A program made the position numbers and the translations under genes. DNA of 64,000 bases from Planomonospora sp. ID67723. GTDB lineage: Bacteria; Actinomycetota; Actinomycetes; Streptosporangiales; Streptosporangiaceae. The DNA lies in assembly GCF_015711605.1 (NCBI RefSeq), contig NZ_JABTEZ010000001.1:62001-126000 (forward strand), written 5' to 3'. Every line of letters begins with the position of its first letter. Position 1 is the stretch's first letter. Of the stretch, positions 53,620-62,232 are shown in pieces. The notes beneath the pieces are model-generated. The model did not search any database, had not been told where the DNA came from, and saw nothing but the letters and a program-made list of their open reading frames with translations.

Positions 53620-54579
53620 TTGGCGGGGGGACTGATCGACGGCGATCCGCGGCGGCTGGGCGCGTACCGGCTGGCGGGCCGGCTGGGCGCGGACGGCCGG
53701 GGCGTCCTCTACGAGGCCTACGCCGAGGACGGCCGCCGGGTCGCGGTCAAGGTGCTGCGCGCCGGCCCGCAGCACGGTCCGGAGCTGCGGCGGCGCTTCG
53801 ACCTGGAGGCGGCTGCGGCGCAGCGGGTGGCCCCGTTCTGCACGGCGAGCGTGATCGCGGCCGGCTTCGACGGGGCCAGGCCGTACATCGTCAGCGAGTA
53901 CGTCGAGGGGATGAGCCTGCGCCGGGCCGTCGCCGACGGCCGCCGGTTCTCCGGTGACGACCTGCGCCGGCTGGGCACGGCCGTCGCCACCGCGCTGACC
54001 GCGATCCACGACGCCGGGATGGTCCATCGGGACGTGCGGCCGGACAACGTGATGCTCGGCCCGGAGGGTCCGCGGGTGGTCGGTTTCGGGGCGGCCCGCC
54101 CGTTCGAGGCACCCCTGACCGCGACCGGGCTGGAGACCGGGACGTCGGCCTACCTGGCGCCGGAGGTGTTCACCGGGCGGCGGGCCGGGGCCCCGGCGGA
54201 CGTGTTCGCCTGGGGCGGCGTCCTGCTGTTCGCCGCGACCGGAGAGGATCCGTTCGGGGCCGGAAGCCTGGGCGGGCTGATGCACCGGGTGCTGTCGGTC
54301 GATCCCGATCTGAGCCCGCTGCCCGCCTCGCTGCGCGGCCTGGCCGCCACCGCTCTGGCCAAGGATCCGCACGCGAGGCCCACCTCCAGGGAGCTGCTGC
54401 TCGCCCTGGTCGGCGGCGACGAGCGGCTGGACACGGCGCGGCTGCTGGCTCGGGGCAGCCGGGAGGCCGGCCGGGTCCGGCGGGGCGGCCTGCCGCTCAC
54501 CGCTCCGGCGGTCCTGCTGACCGTGCTGCTGACCGTGCTGCTGGTCGCGGGGGCGGTCGCCGTACAGCAGATTCGCTGA
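53620..54579 (+). CDS. Ser/Thr protein kinase-like protein with altered DFG motif
   Basis: 319-aa PknB-type kinase fold with one C-terminal membrane helix (about residues 293-315, no extracellular domain). The glycine loop LGADGRGVLYEAYA, Lys in VAVKVL and a catalytic loop HRDVRPDNV (Arg instead of the usual Lys) are seen, but the DFG aspartate that binds Mg is replaced: VVGFGAAR. This predicts little or no catalytic activity, so I call it a likely pseudokinase. TTG at 53620 has GGGGGA six bases upstream; no better start is in frame. Confidence 0.85.
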   Translation: MAGGLIDGDPRRLGAYRLAGRLGADGRGVLYEAYAEDGRRVAVKVLRAGPQHGPELRRRFDLEAAAAQRVAPFCTASVIAAGFDGARPYIVSEYVEGMSLRRAVADGRRFSGDDLRRLGTAVATALTAIHDAGMVHRDVRPDNVMLGPEGPRVVGFGAARPFEAPLTATGLETGTSAYLAPEVFTGRRAGAPADVFAWGGVLLFAATGEDPFGAGSLGGLMHRVLSVDPDLSPLPASLRGLAATALAKDPHARPTSRELLLALVGGDERLDTARLLARGSREAGRVRRGGLPLTAPAVLLTVLLTVLLVAGAVAVQQIR

Positions 54580-54822
54580 GGAGGCGCGAGCGACGACCGG
54601 ACCGGTCCGCCCGCTCTCCTGGCAGATCCGCCCTTCCGGCAGGAATCACCGACGGCTGACTTTCCGAGTCCGGGACCCGCGCCTGACCGGCGGGCCGCGG
54701 ACGGCTTCGGTCCACCGTCCGGCCACGGGCGGGAGCTCAGGCCCCGACCTGGTCCGGGTGCCTGCCCGCTGCGGATGCCGGTGCGTCGACTGCGGGGTCC
54801 CGGCGGTGACAGGGTCCGACGG

Positions 54823-55635
54823 ATGCGCGGCGCATGGTTCGCTTGCCACGTGGACGAATCACAGATCATCCGATACCTGGAGAGGATCGGCGCGGCCCGA
54901 CCCGCCGAGCCGGGTGTCGAGGGCCTTCGAGCCCTGCAGCTCGCCCATCTGCAGGCGGTGCCGTTCGAGAACCTGGACATCCACCTCGGCGAGCCGATCG
55001 TTCTCGAACCCGACGCCCTGTTCGACAAGATCGTCAGCCGTCGGCGCGGCGGCCTCTGCTACGAGTTGAACGGGCTGTTCGCCGAGTTGCTGACCGCTCT
55101 CGGCTACCGGGTGACGATGCTGGCCGCCCGGGTCTTCCACGGCACCCGGCCGGGGCCTCTCTTCGATCACCTGGCGCTGCGCGTCGATCTCGGCGAACCG
55201 TGGCTGGTCGACATCGGTTTCGGCGAATTCGCCGACGAGCCGATCCGGCTCGACGAACGCGCGGAACAGCAGGACGGCGGAGGCGTGTTCCAGATCGTGC
55301 CCGCTCCCGGCGACCACGGAGACCTCGACGTCCTGCACAGAGGCGACCAGGGCTACCGGCTGATCACGCGGCCCTACGAACTGGCGGACTTCGTTCCGAC
55401 GTGCTGGTGGCAGGCGACCTCTCCCCGGTCGCACTTCACCAGGTCCACGATCTGTTCGATGCGAACGGCCCGGGGGAGGATCACGATCAGCGGCGACAAG
55501 CTGATCCGCACCGAACACGGCGAACGCACCGAACACGTTCTGCACGAGGCCGGACTCCGCTCCGCCTACCTCGAGCACTTCGGGATCACGCTCGACCGGC
55601 TCCCGGCGGCTCCGAGCGACCCGGACCGACCCTGA
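54823..55635 (+). CDS. Arylamine N-acetyltransferase
   Basis: 270-aa NAT enzyme transferring acyl groups from acyl-CoA to arylamines or hydrazines. The Cys-His-Asp triad is visible: RRGGLCYELNGLF, PLFDHLALRVDLGEPWLVDIGFG. Starts are uncertain: ATG 54823 (AGGG eight bases upstream) or GTG 54850, which matches the usual family N-terminus VDESQIIRYLERIG better. No antibiotic synthesis genes are nearby, so detoxification or a housekeeping role is more likely. Confidence 0.88.
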   Translation: MRGAWFACHVDESQIIRYLERIGAARPAEPGVEGLRALQLAHLQAVPFENLDIHLGEPIVLEPDALFDKIVSRRRGGLCYELNGLFAELLTALGYRVTMLAARVFHGTRPGPLFDHLALRVDLGEPWLVDIGFGEFADEPIRLDERAEQQDGGGVFQIVPAPGDHGDLDVLHRGDQGYRLITRPYELADFVPTCWWQATSPRSHFTRSTICSMRTARGRITISGDKLIRTEHGERTEHVLHEAGLRSAYLEHFGITLDRLPAAPSDPDRP

Positions 55636-55743
55636 CACCCTCCCGGGCCGGGACGAGCGGCTCCCGTCCTGCCGCCCCCGCCGTTCTCCCCGACGTCTCG
55701 CCCTCCGCATCCCGGGTTCCGCGGAGACCGGCGGCCGGTCCGG

Positions 55744-56406
55744 TCAGCCGCCGTCCGTGGTGAGCAGGCCGCGCCGGAAGGCGGCGGCGACGGCGGCCGC
55801 GCGGTCGTTGACGCCGAGTTTGGTGTAGATGTGCAGCACGTGGCTCTTGACCGTGGCCTCGCTGATGAACAGGCGTGCGGCGACCTCCCGGTTGGTGCCG
55901 CCCTCGGCGATGAGGTGGAGGATCTCCAGCTCCCGCGCGCTGAGCGGGTCGGCGGGAGTGCGGACCTGGCCGAGGAGGCGGGTGGCGACCGACGGGGAGA
56001 GCACGGCTTCTCCCCGCGCCGCCGTGCGCACGGCGCGGACGAGTTCGTCGCGGCCGGTGTCCTTGAGGAGGTAGCCGGTGGCCCCGGCCTCGACGGCGGG
56101 CAGGACGTCCCGGTCGGTGTCGTAGGTGGTCAGGACCAGGACGCGGGCCGCGTTTCCCGCCCGGGCGAGTTCCTTGATGGCCGCGACGCCGTCCATCCCG
56201 GGCATGCGCAGGTCCATGAGGATCACGTCCGGGTTCAGCGTCCCCGCGAGCGCGACGGCCCGGGCGCCGTCCTCGGCCTCGCCGAGGACCTCGAAGCCCG
56301 GATCGCCGGTGAACATGCCGCGGATGCCGTCGCGGACGATGGGATGGTCGTCGACGATCAGCAACCGGATCGGGGTCGGGGGAGGCGTCGCGGGAGTCTC
56401 AGGCAC
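55744..56406 (-). CDS. NarL/LuxR family response regulator
   Basis: 220-aa regulator: receiver domain with phosphoacceptor Asp in DVILMDLRMPGMDG, DDHP acidic pair, switch Thr in LVLTTYD, Lys in YLLKDTG; C-terminal LuxR HTH (LSARELEILHLIAEGGTNREVAARLFISEATVKSHVLHIYTKLG). GTG at 56406 overlaps the kinase stop at 56399, so they are coupled. Last gene of the ABC-TCS operon; likely controls the operon itself. Confidence 0.95.
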   Translation of the reverse strand: MPETPATPPPTPIRLLIVDDHPIVRDGIRGMFTGDPGFEVLGEAEDGARAVALAGTLNPDVILMDLRMPGMDGVAAIKELARAGNAARVLVLTTYDTDRDVLPAVEAGATGYLLKDTGRDELVRAVRTAARGEAVLSPSVATRLLGQVRTPADPLSARELEILHLIAEGGTNREVAARLFISEATVKSHVLHIYTKLGVNDRAAAVAAAFRRGLLTTDGG

Positions 56407-57562
56407 GGGTCACCGCCGGGACGCTCACGGAGATCGCGGTGCCCGCGCCGGGCTCGGACTCGATCTCCAGCGTGCCCGCCAGCCGGCTCACCCGCCTGTG
56501 CATCGCGGTCAGGCCGAACCCCCCGGCGTCGGGGACGCGCTCCGGGTCGAATCCGGCGCCGTCGTCGCGCACGTCCAGGGTGACCACGTCCTCCATGTAC
56601 GACAGGGTCAGCCCGACCCGGGACGCGCCGGCGTGCTTGGCCGTGTTGGCCAGAGCCTCCTGCGCCGTGCGCAGCAGCGTCTCCTCGACCTCCGGATGCA
56701 TGGGACGGACCGTACCAGTGACGGTGAAATCCGCGCGCGCCCCGTTGAGCTCGCCCCACCGGACCACGACGTCCTCCAGTGCCTCGGGCAGCGGCGCCGC
56801 CTCCAGCTGGCCGGGGCCCACCGCGTGCACCGAGCGCCGGGCCTCGGCGAGGCTCTCGCGGGCCAGCCGTACCGCGTTGTCCACGTGACTCCGCCAGTCC
56901 TCGGCCTGCTTCGCCGCCTGGAGCTGGGTGATGATGCCCGTCAGGCCCTGGGCGAGGGTGTCGTGGATCTCGGCCGCCATCCGCTGCCGCTCGTCGAGTA
57001 CCCCCGCCTCTCGGGCCTGGACCAGCAGCTGGGCCTGGAGCCCGGCGTTCTCCCGCATGGCCTCTTCGAGCCGCGCCACCATGCGCCTGCGCTCGTCGCT
57101 GCGTTCGGCGGTGACCTCCCCGACGAAGCTGAACAGGCTCACCGCCACGACGATGGCGGCGGTGAAGAACAGGTAGGTGAAGATCGCGGACGGAGTGGGC
57201 TCGGGCAGGCCCCCGCTGTACCGTGCGACGCTGATCGCCGCCGTGGCACTCACCCCGGCCAGCCGCCACTTCCCGTTCAGGTACTGCCAGGAGTGGAGAA
57301 AGCCGATGAAGCCGAAGAAGCTCGCGAACCACACCTCCTGCGTGCAGAGGGCGCCGATCAGGACCACCAGCCCGGCCACGTAGACCGCGCCCCGCGGTAC
57401 CAGCCACATCCAGACGGTCGCGAGAGCGGCGAGGCCGAGCGTGATCCAGGGGGTCGCGCCGGTCAGCAGGGAGAGCACCACGGAGGCCGCCAGCAGGACG
57501 TACGGCAGGGCCGCCATCTGGCGCTCCAGCAGGCGTTCCCATCGGTCGAGCCGGCCGGTCAT
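56399..57562 (-). CDS. NarL-class sensor histidine kinase of the ABC operon
   Basis: 387-aa kinase with five to six membrane helices (about 18-160), HisKA_3 His in RMAAEIHDTLAQGLTGIITQLQ, N-box RTAQEALANTAKHAGASRV and G-boxes DDGAGFDPE and GFGLTAMHRRV. Starts at 57562, three bases after the permease stop. Kinase-regulator pairs of this kind next to a two-gene exporter resemble LnrJK of the linearmycin resistance system, which senses membrane-active compounds; that function here is inference. Confidence 0.94.
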   Translation of the reverse strand: MTGRLDRWERLLERQMAALPYVLLAASVVLSLLTGATPWITLGLAALATVWMWLVPRGAVYVAGLVVLIGALCTQEVWFASFFGFIGFLHSWQYLNGKWRLAGVSATAAISVARYSGGLPEPTPSAIFTYLFFTAAIVVAVSLFSFVGEVTAERSDERRRMVARLEEAMRENAGLQAQLLVQAREAGVLDERQRMAAEIHDTLAQGLTGIITQLQAAKQAEDWRSHVDNAVRLARESLAEARRSVHAVGPGQLEAAPLPEALEDVVVRWGELNGARADFTVTGTVRPMHPEVEETLLRTAQEALANTAKHAGASRVGLTLSYMEDVVTLDVRDDGAGFDPERVPDAGGFGLTAMHRRVSRLAGTLEIESEPGAGTAISVSVPAVTRA

Positions 57563-57565
57563 CCG

Positions 57566-58261
57566 TCACTCCCAGCGGAAGAACTTGGCCGCCGCGATGC
57601 TGACGACCAGGGCGTAGGCCGCCAGCACTCCCAGCAGCAGGGGGCTGGGAGCACCGCCCGCCCAGACCTCCCGCATGCTCTGCCCGAAAGCGCCCAGGGG
57701 GGTGTACTCCCCGATGCGGGCCACCATAGCGGGCATCTGATCTTTGGGCTGCATGAGCCCGGCGAGGTAGGCCATCGGGAAGTACAGCAGGACCCCGATC
57801 CCGTTGGCGGTCCGGCCGTTGGGCGCCAGTGCCGCGATGAGCAGGCCGATCGCGAACATGCTCGCCGTACCGAGGAGGAAGACCAGCACGGCGGACAGCA
57901 CCCCGGCGGGCAGGTGGGCGCCGAGGACGGTGCCCGCGACGGCCAGCAGCAGCCCGCAGGCGGTCATCGCGAGGACGAGCTGCAGGATCAGCTGCACCAC
58001 CAGCAGGTTCCCTGGGCGCACCGGCGTGGCGGACAACCTGCGCAGGATGCCCCGCTCGCGGTAGGTGGCCAGGGTGGTGGGCAGCAGGTACAGGCCCACC
58101 ATCCCCACCGCGATGGCCAGCGCCATCGGCAGCAGCACGGTGTCCCCCGGCTCGATCGAGCTTCCGAACACCACCAGGATGAACAGCGGGATGAGCAGCG
58201 AGAACAGCGCCCCGGGCTCCCGGGTCAGCAGCTTGGTCTCGACGACGGCGAGCTTCATCAT
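57566..58261 (-). CDS. ABC-2 type transporter permease
   Basis: 231-aa integral membrane subunit with six helices (LFSLLIPLFILVVFG; VGLYLLPTTLATYRERGILRRLSATPV is the family signature). An AAAGGA sits eight bases before ATG 58261, making it better than ATG 58267. Works with the ATPase encoded upstream as an exporter of hydrophobic compounds or lipids. Confidence 0.93.
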   Translation of the reverse strand: MMKLAVVETKLLTREPGALFSLLIPLFILVVFGSSIEPGDTVLLPMALAIAVGMVGLYLLPTTLATYRERGILRRLSATPVRPGNLLVVQLILQLVLAMTACGLLLAVAGTVLGAHLPAGVLSAVLVFLLGTASMFAIGLLIAALAPNGRTANGIGVLLYFPMAYLAGLMQPKDQMPAMVARIGEYTPLGAFGQSMREVWAGGAPSPLLLGVLAAYALVVSIAAAKFFRWE

Positions 58262-58273
58262 GATCATATTCCT

Positions 58274-59185
58274 TTACTCGAAGGACCGGCCGGTCAGGGC
58301 GGTGAACGCGTCGTCCAGGGTGCGCTTGTCGATGCGGAGATCGCTGACCAGGACGTGGTGGCGGGCCAGGTGCGCGGTGACCGCCGTGGCGAAGTCGCCC
58401 CGGCCGGTGACGACGACCCGGTTCCCCTCCCGGGACACGTCGGTCACCTCGGGCAGGTTCTCCAGGTCGGCTGCGTCCCCCCGGCCGCTTGCGTCCCCGG
58501 CCATCAGCGTGAACCGCATCCGGTGCTCGCCGCCGACCAGTCCGGCCGGGGTGTCGATCGCCACGACCTTGCCGCGGTTGAAGACGGCGACGCGGTCGCA
58601 CAGCTCCTCCACCTCGTCCATGAAGTGGCTGACCAGCACCACCGTCACACCGCTCGCCCGGACCCGCTTGACCAGCTCCCAGGTGGTACGGCGGGCCTGC
58701 GGGTCCAGGCCCGTGGTCAGCTCGTCCAGGAACGCCACCCGCGGGTTGCCGACCAGGGCCAGCGCGATGAACAGCCGCTGCTGCTGGCCGCCGGACAGCT
58801 TGCCGAAGCGGGCGTCGCGCTTGTCGGCCAGCCCCCACTCCTCCAGCAGCTCCCGCCAGTCGCGCGGGTTGGCGTAGAAGGAGGCGTACAGGTCGAGGGC
58901 CTCCCAGACCCTGATGCTCTCCGGCAGCTGGGTCTGCTGGAGCTGCACTCCGATCTGCTCGCGTACCTTGCGCGCGTCCCTGACCGGGTCGAGCCCGAGG
59001 ACCCTGATCGATCCGCCGTCGGGCCGTCGCAGGCCCTCCACGCACTCCACGGTGGTGGTCTTGCCGGTGCCGTTCGGCCCGAGGATGCCGAAGATCTCGC
59101 CCTCCTCCACGGAGAACGACACGCCGTCCAGAACGGTCAGGTCCGCGTACTTCTTGCGGAGGTCTGTGACTTCGATGACTGCCAT
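58274..59185 (-). CDS. ABC transporter ATP-binding protein
   Basis: 303-aa DrrA-like ATPase: Walker A GPNGTGKTTTVEC, Q-loop LQQTQL, signature LSGGQQQRLFIALALVGNP, Walker B VAFLDELTTGLDP (the usual catalytic DEP is DEL), H-loop VSHFMDE. First gene of the exporter/two-component operon. ATG at 59185. The Walker B variant is common in the LnrL/DrrA families. Confidence 0.94.
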   Translation of the reverse strand: MAVIEVTDLRKKYADLTVLDGVSFSVEEGEIFGILGPNGTGKTTTVECVEGLRRPDGGSIRVLGLDPVRDARKVREQIGVQLQQTQLPESIRVWEALDLYASFYANPRDWRELLEEWGLADKRDARFGKLSGGQQQRLFIALALVGNPRVAFLDELTTGLDPQARRTTWELVKRVRASGVTVVLVSHFMDEVEELCDRVAVFNRGKVVAIDTPAGLVGGEHRMRFTLMAGDASGRGDAADLENLPEVTDVSREGNRVVVTGRGDFATAVTAHLARHHVLVSDLRIDKRTLDDAFTALTGRSFE

Positions 59186-59485
59186 GGATCAAGGATCTTC
59201 CGCCCGCGTCCGGGGCGAATCGACCTGCCGGTCATACTCATCCGCCGACGATGCTGATCCGAGAATCCACCGAACGGTGGATACCGCGAGAGGAGATCGT
59301 CCGGCAGTGTGTCACGGAGGCTCTCGCAGGGCGATCACAGTTGGGTAACCCTCGGAGTCTTGCGCCTGCATCCGGCCGAAGGGGCCGCAGCCGGTCGGGG
59401 CCGACCGTGGGCAGCCGGACAGCGAAAAATGATCTCTTGTTAAGTCTTCCCTGGTCAAGGGCCCTTTTAGAGGGAGAGGCAGGAG
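59186..59485. other. 300-bp promoter region of the ABC operon
   Basis: No gene seen. It holds an inverted repeat ATCCACCG-AA-CGGTGGAT at 59265-59282, about 80 bp upstream of the ATPase start, a plausible site for the operon's own NarL-type regulator. Bases 59425-59475 are AT-richer and lie beyond the tRNA 3' end. Confidence 0.5.
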
Positions 59486-59558
59486 TGCCCCCGGCGGGAC
59501 TCGAACCCGCACTCCGACCCTTTTAAGGGGTCTGCCTCTGCCATTGGGCTACGGGGGC
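59486..59558 (-). tRNA. Class I tRNA with anticodon UAA
   Basis: 73-nt cloverleaf on the minus strand: 7-bp acceptor (GCCCCCG with CGGGGGC), TA, 3-bp D-stem with 10-nt loop, 5-bp anticodon stem GACCC-GGGTC with loop CTTAAAA (anticodon UAA), short 5-nt variable loop GGAGT, T-arm GCGGG-TTCGAGT-CCCGC, discriminator A. CCA is not encoded. By anticodon it would read UUA (Leu), but normal tRNA-Leu has a long variable arm. The D-arm (CAATGGCAGA) does look leucine-like. Amino-acid identity left open. Confidence 0.75.
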
Positions 59559-59611
59559 GCCGCAATCATACGTAACGGAACACTCGTGTGTAACTAGTCA
59601 TGTCACTCACC

Positions 59612-60160
59612 TCATCGCCCACGGCCGGTGTGGTGGACGGCGCGGGTTCCGGCGACCCGGTCCAGGAACAGCACGCCGTCGAGATGGTCCAGCTGGTGCT
59701 GGAGGCAGCGGGCCTCGAAGGCGTCGGCGTGGACGGTGAGGGGGGCGCCGCTGCCGGGGTGTTCGCCGTGAACGGTGATGCGGGTGGCGCGGGAGACCTC
59801 CGCGACGAGGCCCGGGACCGACAGGCAGCCCTCCCGGCCCGGCTCCCAGCGGGAGGCGGCCACCAGGCGGGGGTTGGCCACGACGAGCTCGCCGGCGCAG
59901 GACCGGGTCCTGGGGTGCCGGGAGACGTCGACGGAGAGCAGCCGCCAGCCCAGGCCGATCTGGGGGGCGGTCAGGCCCATGCAGCGGTGGGAGCGGCGCA
60001 TGGTGGCGAGCAGATCGGCCGCCCCGGCGACGACCTGGGGGTCGGCGGGGTCGACGGGGACCGTCCGCGTGGTCAGCACGGGGTGTGGAGCCCCGATCAG
60101 ATGCCGGGAGACGCCGCTCGCCAGGACGCCGTCCAGCCGGGCGCGCGCCGTGCCGCACAT
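59612..60160 (-). CDS. Peptide deformylase-like protein with altered catalytic motif
   Basis: 182-aa protein of the deformylase fold. Motif 1 is CMGLTAPQIGLG, motif 2 EGCLSVPG (metal Cys) and motif 3 CLQHQLDHLDG. The usual HExxH is HQLDH: the glutamate acting as general base is a glutamine. All three metal ligands (Cys, His, His) remain, so it could bind metal but should deformylate poorly. ATG at 60160 overlaps the upstream stop (ATGA). The genome surely has another functional def. Confidence 0.88.
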   Translation of the reverse strand: MCGTARARLDGVLASGVSRHLIGAPHPVLTTRTVPVDPADPQVVAGAADLLATMRRSHRCMGLTAPQIGLGWRLLSVDVSRHPRTRSCAGELVVANPRLVAASRWEPGREGCLSVPGLVAEVSRATRITVHGEHPGSGAPLTVHADAFEARCLQHQLDHLDGVLFLDRVAGTRAVHHTGRGR

Positions 60161-60654
60161 CAGAGCACCTCCGCCTCGGCGGGGCGGAAGGTGATCGCGC
60201 AGCCGAGACCGGCCCCCACTGCGGCCAGGCGGCGCATCAGGGCGGCCACGTCCACCTTCGCCGGCAACCACACGTCGGCGATCAGGACGTACAGCCGCCC
60301 GCAGAGGCGGGTGGTCATGCCGGTGATGATCCCCGCGACCTCGGCGAGCACCCCGCTGAACGCGGAGACGATGCCGGGCCGGTCGGGGCCGTGGACGGTG
60401 AGGACGTAGTCGAGGCCCGCCTCGCAGCCGTGGTCCCGGCGGGAGCCCACCTCGGCGGCGGTGACGGTGAGGCCGGGGAAGGCGGAGACGGGCGGCACCT
60501 GTCCGGAGACCAGCAGCATCATCGCGACGTGACCGCCGAGCAGCGTCATCGCCGAGTCCTCGATGTTCGCGCCGTACCGGGTGAACACCGAGGTCACCTC
60601 GGAGACCACCCCCGGCCTGGCGACTCCCAGCACCGCGATCGCGGACAAGCCCAT
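60160..60654 (-). CDS. Double ACT-domain protein (GcvR-like)
   Basis: 164-aa protein made of two ACT domains (VLGVARPGVVSEVTSVFTRYGANIEDS; TVHGPDRPGIVSAFSGVLAEVAGIITG) as in GcvR and formyltransferase/glycine regulators that bind amino acids. It is translationally coupled to the deformylase-like gene. A link to one-carbon or formyl metabolism is plausible; no DNA-binding domain is present. ATG at 60654. Confidence 0.9.
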   Translation of the reverse strand: MGLSAIAVLGVARPGVVSEVTSVFTRYGANIEDSAMTLLGGHVAMMLLVSGQVPPVSAFPGLTVTAAEVGSRRDHGCEAGLDYVLTVHGPDRPGIVSAFSGVLAEVAGIITGMTTRLCGRLYVLIADVWLPAKVDVAALMRRLAAVGAGLGCAITFRPAEAEVL

Positions 60655-60755
60655 CCCTGGCCCCTCCCGGTCGGGCCGGGGCCGGGGGCGGACACGAGAA
60701 TCAGTGACGAACCCCGAGGAGACCCCAGCGACTCCCTATCCTCGGGTGCCGGGAC

Positions 60756-62072
60756 TCAGGTCGTCGCCGCCGCGCGGAACTCCGCACGGGGCTCCTCGAT
60801 CTCCCCGAGCGAGACGGTCTCCCGCTTGAAGAACAGCGCCAGAGTCCAGTCCGCCATGACGCGGACCTTGCGATTCAAGGTAGGCACCCGCGACAGATGG
60901 TAGGTGCGGTGCATGAACCACGCAGGCAATCCGCGAAGCTTGACGCCGTAGACGTTGGCGACGCCCTTGTGCAGGCCCAGTCCGGCGACCGATCCGACGT
61001 ACTTGTGTCGGTAATCGACCAGTTCCTGCCCGCGGAGGTGGCGGGTGATGTTGTCGGCCAGCACCTTGGCCTGGCGGACCGCGTGCTGGGCGTTGGGGGC
61101 GCAGTACTGGCCCGGGTTGGTCACGTCGGGCACCCCGGCCACGTCTCCGGCGGCGAAGGCGTCCTTGGCCCCGACCACGGTCAGCCGGGTGGTCGTCTTG
61201 ATCCGGCCCCGCTCGTCCAGTGGCAGGTCACCCGCGTTGACGACCGGGCTGGGCTTCACCCCGGCGGTCCACACGATGGTCGCCGACTCGAACTCCTCGC
61301 CGTCGGAGAGCTTGACCAGACCGCCCTCGCAGGACTCCAGGCGGGTGTTCATCTTGACCTCGATGCCGCGCTCACGCAGCTGCTCGGCGGTCCAGCGGCC
61401 CATCTCCGGGCCGACCTCGGGCAGGATCCGGTCGGTGGCCTCGACCAGGACCCAGCGCAGGTCGGCGGCGGAGACGTTGTGGTAGTAGCGGATCGCGTCG
61501 AGCGCCATGTCCTCCAGCTCGGCCAGGGCCTCGATGCCCGCGAAGCCGCCGCCGACCACGACGAAGGTCAGCGCCCGGCGGCGCAGGACCTCGTCGTCGT
61601 CGCTCTCCGCCCGGTCCAGCAGGCCGAGGACCCTGTTGCGCAGGGCGATCGCCTCACCGACGGTCTTGAAGCCGATCGCGGCGTCGGCGAGGCCGGGGAT
61701 CGGCAGGGTGCGGGAGACCGAGCCGGCGGCCATCACCACGAGGTCGTACTCGATCTCGTGCGGAGTGCCGACGTTCGGCTCGAACAGCACGGTCTTGGCG
61801 CCGTGGTTGACCTTGGTGACCTTGCCGTTGAGGATCGTCGCCTTCGACAGGACCCGCCGCAGCGGCACGACCACGTGCCGGGGGGAGAGGTTGCCGGCCG
61901 CAGCCTCGGGAAGGAACGGCTGGTAGGTCATGTGGGATTCGGGAGTGAGGACGGTGATTCGCACGCTGCCGTCGCGCAGCTCCTTGCGGAGCGTGCGCTG
62001 GAGCCGTAGCACCGTGTAGAGGCCGACGTAGCCCCCACCGATGACCACGATGTGCTTGGAGTTGCGGTCCAC
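60756..62072 (-). CDS. ndh: Type II NADH dehydrogenase
   Basis: 438-aa peripheral membrane flavoprotein passing electrons from NADH to menaquinone without pumping protons. FAD dinucleotide fold HIVVIGGGYVGLYTVLRL, NADH fold LTFVVVGGGFAGIEALAEL, and quinone-site segment VTNPGQYCAPNAQHAVRQAKVLADN, plus an amphipathic C-terminal helix. The GTG at 62072 follows AAGGGG; the longer 454-aa reading would start inside the Rex operator and is rejected. A consensus Rex operator lies 27-44 bp upstream. Confidence 0.95.
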   Translation of the reverse strand: MDRNSKHIVVIGGGYVGLYTVLRLQRTLRKELRDGSVRITVLTPESHMTYQPFLPEAAAGNLSPRHVVVPLRRVLSKATILNGKVTKVNHGAKTVLFEPNVGTPHEIEYDLVVMAAGSVSRTLPIPGLADAAIGFKTVGEAIALRNRVLGLLDRAESDDDEVLRRRALTFVVVGGGFAGIEALAELEDMALDAIRYYHNVSAADLRWVLVEATDRILPEVGPEMGRWTAEQLRERGIEVKMNTRLESCEGGLVKLSDGEEFESATIVWTAGVKPSPVVNAGDLPLDERGRIKTTTRLTVVGAKDAFAAGDVAGVPDVTNPGQYCAPNAQHAVRQAKVLADNITRHLRGQELVDYRHKYVGSVAGLGLHKGVANVYGVKLRGLPAWFMHRTYHLSRVPTLNRKVRVMADWTLALFFKRETVSLGEIEEPRAEFRAAATT

Positions 62073-62098
62073 TTCGGCGCCCCTTACGGTCCGAGACT

Positions 62099-62116
62099 TT
62101 GTGAAAGCTTTCACAA
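62099..62116. promoter_or_regulatory. Rex operator upstream of ndh
   Basis: TTGTGAAAGCTTTCACAA, a perfect 18-bp palindrome identical to the Rex consensus TTGTGAA-n4-TTCACAA. Rex represses respiratory genes when NAD+ is high relative to NADH, so ndh should be derepressed when NADH builds up or oxygen falls. Confidence 0.92.
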
Positions 62117-62232
62117 GCATACGTCCCGCCTTCCGGCTCGCGCCAGGCCACCCCTCGTTAACTTGGTGTGAATTTGCTCATTTAGCGAGAAGTTGTCTCT
62201 ATTTCAGAGGAAAGTTCGGAAAATATTCCCCT

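Noticed and set aside
59486-59558. Reading the tRNA as tRNA-Lys
   Set aside because: The + strand shows TTTTAAG, but the transcript is the minus strand, where the loop is CTTAAAA and the anticodon UAA.
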